Notes under the pieces: generated by a model
What the model was told of the DNA's origin: nothing
The model's database searches: none
Seen by the model: only the letters and a program-made list of their open reading frames with translations
Shown: positions 7,190 to 15,291 of the stretch, piece by piece
Position numbering within the stretch: position 1 is the stretch's first letter
How the letters are laid out: the number at the start of each line of letters is the position of its first letter
Source: a virus
Direction: 5' to 3' (one strand)
IMG/VR virus record: IMGVR_UViG_3300020109_000035
Location: 1 to 48,851 of that record
DNA length: 48,851 nucleotides
Translations under genes and position numbers: made by a program

Positions 7190-7767
7190 CCACCCCCACC
7201 AACCCTGGGGAAGCAACCCCGACCGGGAAGCGACCCAACGGCGCCGGCTCCACCGTGAAGGTCACCGCGGCCGAGAAGCGACGGCAGGCCGTCGAGCTCC
7301 GGAAGGCCGGCGCTACCTTCGAGGAGATCGCCGCGGCCCACGGTGCGGACGGGCGTCGTCTGTACTCGAACAAGGGCACCGCGTACCGGGCGGTCGAGCA
7401 GGCGCTCCGGGAAGCGGTGCGGGAACCGACCCGGGAACTGATCGAGTTGGAGACGCAACGCCTGGACCTGATGCTGCGGGCGCTGTGGCCCCAGGTGATC
7501 GCCGGGAAGCTCGGGGCGGTCGATCGGGCGCTGCGGGTGGCCGAGCGGCGCGCGCGGCTGCTGGGCCTGGACGGGCCCCAGGTCGTCCAGCATTCCGGCC
7601 CCGACGGCGGGCCGATCCCGGTCGACGTATCCGGCATGACCCCGGAGGAGAAGGCCGCGCGGCTGGCCGAACTGATCGCCGAGGCCCAGCGGCGGCTCAC
7701 CGCCGAGCAGAAGGCCGCCGCGCCGGCGGCCTCACCTGACACCCCGCCGTCCGGCGCGGGAGAGTGA
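7186..7767 (+). CDS. Terminase small subunit (DNA-binding, HTH)
   Basis: 193 aa. An N-terminal helix-turn-helix (RQAVELRKAGATFEEIAAAHG, about 31-51) is followed by a long charged helical region (AYRAVEQALREAVREPTRELI... RLDLMLRALW) and a helix containing RALRVAERRARLLGLDGP. That arrangement is typical of actinophage small terminases, which recognise the packaging site and regulate the large subunit. Small terminases usually lie just upstream of the large one. Here about 2.5 kb of small genes intervene, which is unusual but seen in other actinophages. An alternative is a general HTH regulator. Confidence 0.7.
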   Translation: MTTPTNPGEATPTGKRPNGAGSTVKVTAAEKRRQAVELRKAGATFEEIAAAHGADGRRLYSNKGTAYRAVEQALREAVREPTRELIELETQRLDLMLRALWPQVIAGKLGAVDRALRVAERRARLLGLDGPQVVQHSGPDGGPIPVDVSGMTPEEKAARLAELIAEAQRRLTAEQKAAAPAASPDTPPSGAGE

Positions 7768-7786
7768 CCCAGTGGAGGAGACGACG

Positions 7787-8371
7787 ATGACCGAGACCGC
7801 GCCCCTGATCGAGACCCTGCCGGCGCCGGAAGGCCTGTCCCCGGCCATGACCGGGCAGCGCTGGACGACGGCCCACGGCGACCGGGTCACCGTCTGGCAG
7901 GCCGGCGCGCTCGGCCGCCTGATCGACTGGCGGTGGCACGTCCAGGCCCGGAACGGAGAGATCGTCGGCCAGGGCGAGGGTCACCCGCGGCGCCGCTCGG
8001 CCCGGATCGCCGCGATGCGGCACCACCCGCCCGTCGGCCAGCCGGCCGAGGTGCCGGCCGCGCTGGTCGAGCGCCTGGCCGGCCTGCTGGACCGGGAGAC
8101 CGCCGGCCCTCCCGGGGACGACGTCCGGAAAATCGCCGAGGCGTGGGCCGCCGAACTGGCCCCGCTGCTCACCGTCGCCCCGCCGCTGCCCGCCGACCAG
8201 GTCGAGACCACCTGGCCCGCCGCCTGGTTCTCCTACCTGGACGACTCCCCCGACGTCGGCGCCGAGGTGCTGGTCGACGGCACCCCGTACCGGGTGGCCG
8301 CCCGGTACCCCGACGGCGTCCCGGACCGGATCCGCGTCCGCCTCACCCGATCGGAGATCCGCCGTGCCTGA
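7787..8371 (+). CDS. DUF1508/YegP-like protein (194 aa)
   Basis: ATG 7787 follows GTGGAGGAGACGACG. Residues ~35-75 (WHVQARNGEIVGQGEGH, then a basic helix) resemble the YegP/DUF1508 fold, in which a strand carrying ARNGE packs on a repeated beta-alpha unit. The middle is helical with Pro linkers. The C-terminus carries a small beta domain (GAEVLVDGTPYRVAARYPDG). Function of the family is unclear. The gene overlaps the next by 8 nt. Confidence 0.55.
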   Translation: MTETAPLIETLPAPEGLSPAMTGQRWTTAHGDRVTVWQAGALGRLIDWRWHVQARNGEIVGQGEGHPRRRSARIAAMRHHPPVGQPAEVPAALVERLAGLLDRETAGPPGDDVRKIAEAWAAELAPLLTVAPPLPADQVETTWPAAWFSYLDDSPDVGAEVLVDGTPYRVAARYPDGVPDRIRVRLTRSEIRRA

Positions 8372-9056
8372 CACCGACGCCGGCGGGCCCTGGACCCGGC
8401 ACGGCCACCCCGTGCCCGGCGTCACCGTGGCCCCCGCCAACCCCGCCGACCGCCCGCCCGTCCACCGCTGCGGCGGCGTCCGGATCTGCGACACCTGCAG
8501 GGACGACGCCGAGCGGATCCGCGCCGAGCACCGGCCCGCCGTCCTCGGCGACCAGACCCCGCCCCCGTCGACGCGCACCGAGCCCGACGAGGAGGCCCGC
8601 CGGCACCCGCTCCACCGGGTGATCGTCGCCGCCCTGTCCCGCCCCGAGGGCTACACCCGCGACCCGATCATCCGAGTCTGGGGCCGGGTCACGACCGACC
8701 ACCTGGTCGGCATCGCCGGCAACGCCTGGGCCGGCACCCCGGAGGACGTCGCCGACCACCTGGTGCGCGCGGTCGTCGAGAACCTGCCCCAGGTCGACGG
8801 CGGCCGGTACCTGATCACCCCGACGCTGCCCGTCCCCGCGGACCCGCCGCCGGACCTCACCACCGACCCGGTCGCCGCGGAACGTCGATCGCGGGCCGCG
8901 TTCCTCCGCCGGCTGGTCGTCCTCGCCGGCGACGAGCTCCAGCCGGCCACCGTCCACACCGGCGACGGCGACCCCGTCCACCTGGTGACCCGGGACGCGG
9001 TCACCCGCTGGCTCGAGGGCCTGGTCGTCCGCGCCGTGGCCGGTGAGGATCTGTGA
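8364..9056 (+). CDS. Hypothetical protein with CxxC motif (230 aa)
   Basis: GTG in an 8-nt overlap. N-terminal His/Cys segment (VHRCGGVRICDTCRDD, about 33-48) could bind zinc. The remainder is a soluble alpha/beta protein with a helical region (EDVADHLVRAVVENL) and a C-terminal helix (AVTRWLEGLVVRAV). It lies in the small-gene block between the terminase subunits. No family is recognised. Confidence 0.65.
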   Translation: MPDTDAGGPWTRHGHPVPGVTVAPANPADRPPVHRCGGVRICDTCRDDAERIRAEHRPAVLGDQTPPPSTRTEPDEEARRHPLHRVIVAALSRPEGYTRDPIIRVWGRVTTDHLVGIAGNAWAGTPEDVADHLVRAVVENLPQVDGGRYLITPTLPVPADPPPDLTTDPVAAERRSRAAFLRRLVVLAGDELQPATVHTGDGDPVHLVTRDAVTRWLEGLVVRAVAGEDL

Positions 9057-9154
9057 GCCTGGTCCGTAACCTCGCCGCCGTGATCGTCGTCGTCGTCGAC
9101 GGGCTGCTGGCCCTGCTGACCCCGCGCCCCGAGGAGGTGCCGCCGCGTGGCTGA
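9053..9154 (+). CDS. 33-aa membrane micro-protein
   Basis: GTG 9053 overlaps the previous stop (GTGA) and the frame ends at TGA 9152-9154, overlapping the next gene (start 9147) by 8 nt. The peptide has one perfect transmembrane stretch (LAAVIVVVVDGLLALL, residues 7-22) and a short Pro/Glu/Arg tail. Without it there would be a 90-nt gap in an otherwise gap-free gene row, which supports it. The GAGGAGG that serves the next gene lies inside it. Function unknown. Confidence 0.55.
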   Translation: MSLVRNLAAVIVVVVDGLLALLTPRPEEVPPRG

Positions 9155-9689
9155 GCCGAGCCTGGACCACCCCGGCGAGGTGTCGTGGTTCCCCGGGAAG
9201 GCCGCGGCCCCCGTCCTCGGCCCGTGCCCGCACACCCGCTGCCCGCACGACTCCGCCCGGTGCGTCGCCTGGGGCCCGGACTTCGAGCACTACACGCTGG
9301 ACGAGTGCCACGTCCCCGCCGAGCTCGGCGGCTGCGCCGGCCAGTGTCGGGCGTGGGCCGCCGAGGTGCCCGAGACCGACCGCCGCGGCCGGCAGCGGAT
9401 CCGGTACGGCTGGGGCGCCTGGCTGCACGTCGACGTTGCCGCCGCGCCGTCCCCGCGCACCGAGCCCGGCCCCGACCTGCCGATCGACGCGGTCCCTCTC
9501 GGCGAGGAGTTCGTGCGCGCGGTGGAGACCCGGATCGGCACACTGGCCGACGTGATCCCCGACGCGACCGGCGTCGTCTCGCCCGCCGACCTGTACCGGC
9601 TCGGGGCTACCCGCGCGGTCGCCGCCGTCGCCGATGAGTTGGTCGCCCGCGGCTGGCTGATCTTCGACCCGTCCCAGCCCCGTGGCTGA
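9147..9689 (+). CDS. Cysteine-rich hypothetical protein (180 aa)
   Basis: GTG preceded by GAGGAGG with 9-nt spacing. The first half has seven Cys and several His (CPHTRCPHD, ARCVAW, DECHV, GGCAGQCRAW), probably two metal sites. The second half is helical with a winged-helix look (LYRLGATRAVAAVADELVARGWLIF). This could be a DNA-binding accessory protein. It overlaps the next gene by 8 nt. Confidence 0.65.
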   Translation: MAEPSLDHPGEVSWFPGKAAAPVLGPCPHTRCPHDSARCVAWGPDFEHYTLDECHVPAELGGCAGQCRAWAAEVPETDRRGRQRIRYGWGAWLHVDVAAAPSPRTEPGPDLPIDAVPLGEEFVRAVETRIGTLADVIPDATGVVSPADLYRLGATRAVAAVADELVARGWLIFDPSQPRG

Positions 9690-10179
9690 GCCGGTCACCG
9701 CGCCGATCGACCTCGGCGACTGGCGGCCCGCGTCCCTCGGCCTGCTCGCCCGGCACGTCGGCCGCCGGATCCGGCTCACCGTCGACCACCCCGGCCGGAT
9801 CGGTGACCGGCCCGCCCGCGGGCAGACTTTCGAGGGCCGGCTGGACGACGTCGGCCCCTCGGACGTGTCCAGCGTGTACGCCTCGGTGACGTTCACCGAG
9901 GACGACGGGCAGGCCCGCACCCTGTCCCTGCCCCTCGGTCACGCCGTCGACGTCCTCCACCTGCCCGACGTGGAGACGATCGACGTCGACGACGCCCAGG
10001 CCGACGCGCTGGTGGCCGAGGCCGTCCGCCGGTACGAGGCGGATCCGCGGTTCCGGGCGCGCGCCGGGCTGGCCGCCCGCCTCTCCGAGCGCACCGAGTA
10101 CCGCGAACTGGACGGGGCGGTGCTGGTCGGCGCCGTCCTCGCCCTGGTCGTCGACGACCACCCGGAGTTGATCCCGTGA
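9682..10179 (+). CDS. Hypothetical protein (165 aa)
   Basis: GTG in an 8-nt overlap. N-terminal half is beta-rich (HVGRRIRLTVDHPGRI ... FEGRLDDVGPSD), resembling a small barrel. The C-terminal half is acidic and helical, ending in a hydrophobic helix (AVLVGAVLALVVDDH). Function unknown. Its position two genes before the large terminase does not define a role. Confidence 0.65.
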   Translation: MAEPVTAPIDLGDWRPASLGLLARHVGRRIRLTVDHPGRIGDRPARGQTFEGRLDDVGPSDVSSVYASVTFTEDDGQARTLSLPLGHAVDVLHLPDVETIDVDDAQADALVAEAVRRYEADPRFRARAGLAARLSERTEYRELDGAVLVGAVLALVVDDHPELIP

Positions 10180-10343
10180 CCAGCGTCGGCCCGCTGCTGG
10201 TGCTGCTCGGCCTCGCCCTCTGGCTCGCCGGATCCGCACGGCCCCGCGGCCTCGCCCGCGGCGTCCTGCTCGGCCTCGGCGCGACCGCCGTCGGCTGGGG
10301 CCTGGTGCTGGTCGTCCTCACCTTCCCGGGCGGTGACGGGTGA
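10176..10343 (+). CDS. 55-aa double-span membrane protein
   Basis: GTGA overlap on both sides: with the previous stop at 10177-10179, and its own TGA 10341-10343 overlapping the terminase GTG at 10340. Two hydrophobic helices (VGPLLVLLGLALWLAG and VLLGLGATAVGWGLVLVVL) flank a short basic loop (SARPRGLAR). Small hydrophobic proteins of this shape can be holin-like or exclusion proteins. Position before terminase argues against a lysis role. Function unknown. Confidence 0.6.
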   Translation: MTSVGPLLVLLGLALWLAGSARPRGLARGVLLGLGATAVGWGLVLVVLTFPGGDG

Positions 10344-11902
10344 GCCTGCACAACCTCACCGACGACGAGCTCGAGGGGGAGATCCTGGCCCTGGCCGCCG
10401 CGATCGACGCCGACCGGGACGCCGAGCGGTACAACTGGGAGGCCAAGCGCCGGCCCTCCCAGGTCTACCCCGCCGGCGCCTACGTCTGGCTGCTGCTCGC
10501 CGGCGCCGGGTTCGGCAAGACCCGCACCGCCGCCGAGGAGTGCCGGCGCCGCGGCACCGCCCGGCCGCTGCACATCGCGGTGATTCACGAGGGCGACCGC
10601 GACGTCCGGGAGATCTGCTTCGAGCACCCCACCTCCGGGCTGCTCGCCGTGATCCCCCCCGAGGAGATCGCCCGCGGGCGCGGCGGCCGGCTCGCCTACG
10701 TGGAGAGCAGCGGCGATACGACGCTGACCCTCCGCAACGGGACCGTGTTCCGGGCGTTCTCCTCCAACGACCCTGACCGGCTCCGCGGCTTCGCCTTCGA
10801 CGGGTTCTGGTGCGAGGAGTTCGCCGCCTGGGGCCGGAAGTCCAAGAGCAGCAAGCCGACGGCCACCCTGGAGATGTTGGAGTTCCGGCTCCGGGAGGCC
10901 ACCGAGCCGTTCGGGATCATCACGACCACGCCCAAGCGGGTCAAGCACATGATCGAACTGGTCGAGCGCGCCAAGGATCCCGAGGAAGGGATCGTGATCA
11001 CCCACGGGTCGACCTTCGACAACGCCGCCAACCTGTCGCCGATCGTGCTCCGGCGGCTCGAGCGGAAGTACGGGGGCAGCGCGCTGGGCCGGCAGGAACT
11101 CGGGGGCGAGATGTTGGACGAGATCGAGGGCGCGCTGTGGAAGACGGCCACTCTGAGCCGCGCCCGCTGGCTGGGCCCGCTGCCCGACCTGGTCGAGCGG
11201 GTGACCGTCGTCGACCCCTCCGGATCCGCCGAGGGCGACGCAACCGGGATCGTCACCCTGGGCCGAGCCCGCCCCGGCACGGCCCCGGACCTGACCGCCG
11301 CCGACGGCGCGGTGCTGACCGCCGCCGAACTGGAAGCCGTCGTCGCCGACGCCCGCGCCAAGGCCGCCAACCTGGACGACCCCGGCCCGATCCTGGTCCT
11401 GGCCGACGACTCCACCGCCGGCACCCCCGACGAGCGGTACGCCGCGGTCTGCCGGGCCGCGCACCTGCACGCCGTGGGCGCGATCCTGTACGAGTCCAAC
11501 TACGGCGGGGACAACGTCGCGCTCGGCATCCGGAACACCTGGGCCGAGCTCCAGCGGCAAGGGGAGATCCCCGCGGCCGACGTCCTGCCCAAGTTGGTGC
11601 CACTGCCCGCGCGCGGGACCAAGTTCGATCGGGCCCAGCCCGTCGCCGCCCTGTACCCGTCGGCCAACCGGCCCACGACCGGCGTCTGGCACGTCGGCGC
11701 CTTCCCCGAGCTCGAGGAGGAGCAGACCACGTACGAGGCCAACGCGACGTGGTCACCCAACCGGCTGGACGCCCTGGTCCACGGGGTGCGGTACTTCCTC
11801 GGGGAGGACAAGGGCCCGGCCCAGGTGTCCACCTCGGTGGGCGTGCGCCGGCCAGCGACCGCGCGGATCGGCGGACCGCGGCGCGGCATGATGGGCCGCT
11901 GA
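10340..11902 (+). CDS. terL: Terminase large subunit
   Basis: 520-aa packaging motor. The ATPase half has Walker A GAGFGKT (55-61) and a Walker B region ending in two acids (FAFDGFWCEE, 151-160). The RNase H-like nuclease half has the first metal-binding strand VTVVDPSGSAEGD (about 287-299), a second strand ILVLADDS, and a late acidic segment. Length matches the family. It cuts concatemeric DNA and drives it into the prohead through the portal. Start GTG overlaps the preceding stop (GTGA). Unusually, more than 8 kb of accessory genes separate it from the portal gene at 20305. Confidence 0.93.
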   Translation: MSLHNLTDDELEGEILALAAAIDADRDAERYNWEAKRRPSQVYPAGAYVWLLLAGAGFGKTRTAAEECRRRGTARPLHIAVIHEGDRDVREICFEHPTSGLLAVIPPEEIARGRGGRLAYVESSGDTTLTLRNGTVFRAFSSNDPDRLRGFAFDGFWCEEFAAWGRKSKSSKPTATLEMLEFRLREATEPFGIITTTPKRVKHMIELVERAKDPEEGIVITHGSTFDNAANLSPIVLRRLERKYGGSALGRQELGGEMLDEIEGALWKTATLSRARWLGPLPDLVERVTVVDPSGSAEGDATGIVTLGRARPGTAPDLTAADGAVLTAAELEAVVADARAKAANLDDPGPILVLADDSTAGTPDERYAAVCRAAHLHAVGAILYESNYGGDNVALGIRNTWAELQRQGEIPAADVLPKLVPLPARGTKFDRAQPVAALYPSANRPTTGVWHVGAFPELEEEQTTYEANATWSPNRLDALVHGVRYFLGEDKGPAQVSTSVGVRRPATARIGGPRRGMMGR

Positions 11903-11919
11903 GCCCCGAGGAGGCCCCC

Positions 11920-12285
11920 GTGGAGGAGATCCCAGCCGGCACCGAGCCGGACGACACCCGCACCGCCCCGATCGCCGGCGTGCGCCGGCTCCACCCCGTC
12001 GACGACGACCAAGACGACCCGCCCGAGTTCTGGGAAGACGTCGCCGAGTACTCCGACGGCGGGCCGGTCGCCCACCCGTCCCGCTGGCGCCGCCCCGCGC
12101 TCGGCGACCTCGGGGACCGGGTCGAGCACTTCGCCGGCGAACTGCTCGAGGCCGACGACGGCACCGGCCTGCCCCGCCGCGTCGTCTGGTGGGCCGCCGC
12201 CGGCGCCGCGGTCGCCCTCGCCCTGGCCCTGGTCGCCGTGCTGGTGCCCGCCGTCCGTCTGGTCTGGACGGAGTTGTGGCCCTGA
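11920..12285 (+). CDS. C-terminally membrane-anchored protein (121 aa)
   Basis: GTG follows CGAGGAGG with 5-nt spacing, 17 nt after terL. The first 85 residues are acidic and hydrophilic. Residues ~92-115 form a membrane helix (VVWWAAAGAAVALALALVAVLVP), giving a tail-anchored topology. Function unknown. The last 10 nt overlap the next gene. Confidence 0.6.
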   Translation: MEEIPAGTEPDDTRTAPIAGVRRLHPVDDDQDDPPEFWEDVAEYSDGGPVAHPSRWRRPALGDLGDRVEHFAGELLEADDGTGLPRRVVWWAAAGAAVALALALVAVLVPAVRLVWTELWP

Positions 12286-12566
12286 TCGACCCGCCCCCGG
12301 CCTCGGTCGAGGGCGGGGTGTGCGCGGTGATCCCGCGGGACGTCGTCGCCGACCCGCGGCGCTGGCCGGCGGCGCTCACCGAGCTCGAGACCGCCGCCCG
12401 CGCGGCGCTGGCCGTCACCCTCGGCCGGGAACCCGGCCCCGCCCGGTTCTCCGTCGGGGTGCTGTACGGCTGCCTGTCAGACCCGGGCGGTACGTTCCGC
12501 CCGTTCCCGTGCCCCGAGGCGACCCACGCCCGGGTGTCCGTTCGTCTAGTGGAGGAGACGCGGTGA
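12276..12566 (+). CDS. Small hypothetical protein (96 aa)
   Basis: Chosen start GTG 12276 gives a 10-nt overlap; a TTG at 12274 is out of frame. The protein has an apolar first strand (VCAVIPRDVV), a helix (ALTELETAARAALAVTLG) and a strand/loop with two Cys. No family is recognised. It ends in a GTGA overlap after a strong SD (AGTGGAGGAG, 12548-12557). Confidence 0.55.
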   Translation: MALIDPPPASVEGGVCAVIPRDVVADPRRWPAALTELETAARAALAVTLGREPGPARFSVGVLYGCLSDPGGTFRPFPCPEATHARVSVRLVEETR

Positions 12567-12925
12567 AGGTGACCCGAGAAGCGCAGCACCGAGTGCCCGA
12601 GGGCGAGGCCCTGAGCCTGGCCGACCTGGGCCTGCTGGTGGCCCACCTGCAAACGGTTGGGCAGGCCCCGCCCGACGCGCGCGTGTTCCTGCGCGTCGAC
12701 CTGCTCCGGGTGGAGTGGGAGACCGACCAGCCCAGCGGCGCCGAGCTCCAGGCCGAGGCCGAGCGGATCCGGGCCGAGCGGGAGGAGGCCCGCTCGCGCG
12801 CGGTGGCCGCCGAGCCCGAGGCCGCCGCCTACCCGGCCGAGGAGGAGGTGGCCTACGCCGAGCCCGAGCCGGTGGGCGACGGGGTCAACCGCGCCCGGCG
12901 CGGACGGGCGTCGTCCGGTGCCTGA
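12563..12925 (+). CDS. Hypothetical acidic protein (120 aa)
   Basis: GTG is 5 nt after the SD GGAGGAG (12551-12557), one of the best RBSs in this block. The N-terminal 60 residues appear folded (SLADLGLLVAHLQTVGQAPPDARVFLRV). Then comes a charged Glu/Arg/Ala helix (ELQAEAERIRAEREEARSRAV, likely coiled coil) and an acidic tail ending in basic residues. Unknown function. The strong SD suggests higher translation than its neighbours. Confidence 0.65.
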   Translation: MKVTREAQHRVPEGEALSLADLGLLVAHLQTVGQAPPDARVFLRVDLLRVEWETDQPSGAELQAEAERIRAEREEARSRAVAAEPEAAAYPAEEEVAYAEPEPVGDGVNRARRGRASSGA

Positions 12926-13154
12926 CACCCTGACCGCGGCCAGCCCCGCGGAACTGGTCGACCGGCTCGGGACCACCGTCACCGTCACCGGCCGGGAGCA
13001 CCGCCCACCGTGCGCGCTCGGCCCCGTCACCGAGTACTCCGGCGAACTGCTGACCGTCGCCGTGCTGCCCGGCAACGTCACCGAGGTGCGCGTGCTCACC
13101 GCCGGCGGCGCCCGGATCCGCGTCCGCCTCGGACGGGAGGCCTCCGGTGCATGA
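12918..13154 (+). CDS. Small beta-rich hypothetical protein (78 aa)
   Basis: GTG overlaps the previous gene by 8 nt. Sequence is mostly short strands (GTTVTVTGRE, LLTVAVLPGNVTEVRVL, ARIRVRLGR), resembling a small barrel. It echoes the beta domain of the gene at 9682. No family is recognised. Ends in an 8-nt overlap with the next gene. Confidence 0.6.
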   Translation: MPDTLTAASPAELVDRLGTTVTVTGREHRPPCALGPVTEYSGELLTVAVLPGNVTEVRVLTAGGARIRVRLGREASGA

Positions 13155-14019
13155 CCCGCTGGTCGTCGCGTTCTCGGTCCGCCGGCCCTGGCCGCGGCTC
13201 CGCCCCGAGCCGGCCCGAGCCGGCACCCGCTGGGACTGGGGCCACGGCCGCGGCCTCGGGTGGCGGCCGTCCCCGTTCGTCACCGTCGCCGGCCGCCGGT
13301 TCTACTTCCCGCCGTTCCTGACCGTCTGGCACCGAGAGCCCGACGGCCGGGACTCCGGCGAGGTGTGCGCCCACTGGCGGACCGTCGTCGACGGCCCCGC
13401 GCGGGAGCGGATCCGCCTCGCCGTCGAGGCGCTCGAGCAGGCCCAGGCCGACCGCCTGGCCCTGCTCGGCCGGTTCGGTGGCCCGTCGCTGGCCGAACTG
13501 GACCGCGTCGAGAAGGTGCTCGCCGAGGCGATCGCCGCCGTCGCCAAGGCCCGGAAAGGCCGCCGCGTCCGAGACGACCGGTGGCGGCTGCACGTCCACC
13601 ACTGGCGGCTCCAGGTCCACCCGCTGCAGGGCCTCCGCCGGTGGGCGCTGACCCGGTGCGGCTGGTGCTCGGGGCGGTCCCGCCGCGGCGACGTCGTCAA
13701 CGTGTCGCACGGCTGGGACCGGCCCGCCGGCCGCTGGTGGCAGGGCGAGCCGGGCCTGTTCCACCACTGGTGCTCGGCCGCCGCGATCGCCTGGCGGACC
13801 TGCACCTGCCAGCCGCCCCGCTTCGAGCGGCCCGGCCTCGGCCACGGCAAGTGCCTGGCGTGCGACCGGTTCCGGCCGTACTCCCTGGACCCGTGGCAGG
13901 TCGAGCAGGTCGAGGCCTGGCGCCGGTCGACGCCGTACGGCACCCACCCCACGCCCGAGGCCTGGGCCGAGGCCGTGGAGATGTACCAGCGCGCCAAGTC
14001 CACCGGGGCAGCCCGGTGA
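13147..14019 (+). CDS. Zinc-binding hypothetical protein (290 aa)
   Basis: GTG in an 8-nt overlap. Residues 1-80 are Trp/Arg/Pro-rich. About 95-145 is a long coiled helix (EALEQAQADRLALL ... LDRVEKVLAEAIAAVAKARKGRR). The rest holds paired Cys/His motifs (RCGWCSGRS, FHHWCS, CTCQPP, KCLACDRF) that look like two zinc knuckles or ribbons. The size and metal sites suggest a structured nucleic-acid-binding protein. No specific family is recognised. It ends in a GTGA overlap. Confidence 0.7.
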   Translation: MHDPLVVAFSVRRPWPRLRPEPARAGTRWDWGHGRGLGWRPSPFVTVAGRRFYFPPFLTVWHREPDGRDSGEVCAHWRTVVDGPARERIRLAVEALEQAQADRLALLGRFGGPSLAELDRVEKVLAEAIAAVAKARKGRRVRDDRWRLHVHHWRLQVHPLQGLRRWALTRCGWCSGRSRRGDVVNVSHGWDRPAGRWWQGEPGLFHHWCSAAAIAWRTCTCQPPRFERPGLGHGKCLACDRFRPYSLDPWQVEQVEAWRRSTPYGTHPTPEAWAEAVEMYQRAKSTGAAR

Positions 14020-14381
14020 ACCGCGCGCGCCGCTGGTGGGCCGGCACCGGTTGCCTGACCCGCTGCGGGGAGGGGCACACCTACCGGCCCGGGTGCCTGC
14101 TCTGTGAGCGGCGCCGGCTGCTCGAGGCCCTGGTCGAGGTCTACCGGTGGATCGCCCGAGCGGTCGCCCGCTGGCTGGTCCGCCACCTGACCCGGTACCT
14201 GGCCGACCCCGAGCCGGTCCGCGCCGACCGGGTGCCGGTGTCCCGGCTGGCGGCCATGGGCGGGGTCCACGTCAACGTCGTGATCCCGCCGGCGTCGCTG
14301 CTCTCGCCCGAGGAGGCCGCCGCCCGCCACCTCGCCCACGGCCGCTGGGCCGCGGAAGCCTGGGAGGCTCGGCGGACGTGA
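14016..14381 (+). CDS. Hypothetical protein with Cys cluster (121 aa)
   Basis: GTGA overlap. Residues 13-30 contain C-x3-C and C-x2-C (GCLTRCGEGH, PGCLLCERR), a probable metal site. An amphipathic/aromatic helix (VYRWIARAVARWLVRHLTRYL) follows that might lie on a membrane or bind DNA. Unknown function. Ends in a GTGA overlap with the 48-aa zinc protein. Confidence 0.6.
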   Translation: MNRARRWWAGTGCLTRCGEGHTYRPGCLLCERRRLLEALVEVYRWIARAVARWLVRHLTRYLADPEPVRADRVPVSRLAAMGGVHVNVVIPPASLLSPEEAAARHLAHGRWAAEAWEARRT

Positions 14382-14524
14382 CGACGTTCTCCCCGCTGGA
14401 CCTCCGGTGCCGGGTCTGCACGGCCCCGCCCGGCCAGCGGTGCCGGTCCCTGCTGAACGGCAAGCCGCGGCGCCCGCACGCCGACCGCGTCACCGACGCC
14501 CGCGGATCCGCGCCGAGGGACTAG
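14378..14524 (+). CDS. 48-aa zinc-finger-like protein
   Basis: Compact motif CRVCTAPPGQRC followed by G and H-A-D-R (PHADRV) matches a small actinobacterial zinc-finger layout C-x2-C-x6-C-x(n)-H that is common in actinophages and in host proteins. GTGA overlap with the previous gene. It is the last gene before the two hairpins at 14536-14638, hence the end of the terminase-region transcript. Confidence 0.65.
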   Translation: MTTFSPLDLRCRVCTAPPGQRCRSLLNGKPRRPHADRVTDARGSAPRD

Positions 14525-14535
14525 CGTCACCCCCG

Positions 14536-14563
14536 CCGGGCGGCTACCCCCGTGGCCGCCCGG
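14536..14563 (+). terminator. 9-bp hairpin terminating the terminase-region operon
   Basis: Arms CCGGGCGGC (14536-14544) and GCCGCCCGG (14555-14563) are perfectly complementary around a 10-nt loop, 12 nt after the last stop codon. No U-tract. Confidence 0.6.
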
Positions 14564-14606
14564 TCCGATCTACCCGCCCGCGTCGAGGAGATGGGCACCT
14601 CGCCCG

Positions 14607-14638
14607 CCGGCCCCGTCCTCCACCGAGGGCGGGGCCGG
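14607..14638 (+). terminator. 14-bp hairpin with 4-nt loop
   Basis: Arms 14607-14620 and 14625-14638 pair over 14 positions with a single G-U, loop CACC. It is stronger than the hairpin before it. Together they make a tandem terminator before the accessory block. Confidence 0.65.
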
Positions 14639-14821
14639 TGTCGTACGGTCACGCGGCCGGGCGCGGACTGACTCCGGCGAGGGCGGTAGGCGCACGCGCG
14701 GTGAGCGTGCGGAACCCCGCCCCCGGTGGCGGACCACCGCCCAGCGCGCCCGGTTCTCACTCCTCCGAGGGATCTCCGCCGTCCGGCTCAAGGTTCCGGG
14801 CAGCGTGCCGTTCACCGGTAC

Positions 14822-15193
14822 ATGACCACCACCGCCACCGCCCCCAAGGTGACCCGCGACGACGTCGACTACGTCCTCGCCAACCCCGCCGCCGTCGTCG
14901 TCCTGGACCTCACCTCCGGCCGGGTCTACCCCGACGCCGGCACCGGCGCGGCCGACCCCTTCGACTCCCCGACCCTGCTGGTGCTGGTGACCTACTCCGA
15001 CGCCGCGCACCACTTCGGCGAGGTTGCCGGCCAGCGCGACGCCCTCGGCAAGGCGACCAAGGCGATCAACCGCGAGCTCTACGCGCTGGACGCCCGCGGC
15101 GAGATCCCGACCGCCGAGGAGCTCGAGCACGTCCTCGCCGAACTCGCCCAGGTCGACGCCGAGATCCTGCCGTTCCGGGCCCGCACCGCCTGA
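14822..15193 (+). CDS. Hypothetical protein (123 aa)
   Basis: ATG 14822 with no obvious SD; sequence before it is ACCGGTAC. The protein is acidic, with strands (AAVVVLDLTSGRVY, TLLVLVTYSD) and a C-terminal helical half (LGKATKAINRELYALDA ... LEHVLAELAQVDAEIL). No family is recognised. It is isolated between terminators upstream and the operator at 15244 downstream, so it is probably monocistronic. Confidence 0.7.
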   Translation: MTTTATAPKVTRDDVDYVLANPAAVVVLDLTSGRVYPDAGTGAADPFDSPTLLVLVTYSDAAHHFGEVAGQRDALGKATKAINRELYALDARGEIPTAEELEHVLAELAQVDAEILPFRARTA

Positions 15194-15243
15194 CCACTTT
15201 CCGGCGCGTCGTGCTGGTGTCCTGCACACAACGACCCGCCCCG

Positions 15244-15264
15244 GTGTACTGTCCACCTGTACGC
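15244..15264 (+). promoter_or_regulatory. Operator-like 21-bp element with -10 hexamer (site 2)
   Basis: Begins GTGTACTGTCCACC and ends GTACGC; TACTGT (15247-15252) is a good TAnnnT -10 box. CTGCAC lies 19 bp upstream (15222-15227), the same distance as at site 4. Predicted transcription start falls inside the element, about 32 nt before the ATG at 15292. Confidence 0.65.
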
Positions 15265-15291
15265 GAAAGACGCCGAACCGAGGAGACCAAC

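Larger units (their letters stand above)
14525..14821. other. Non-coding stretch with two hairpins
   Basis: About 297 nt with no supported gene. It contains the two hairpins listed separately (14536-14563, 14607-14638) and a possible TAnnnT box (TACGGT, 14644-14649) upstream of the gene at 14822. I see nothing else recognisable in it. Confidence 0.6.
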
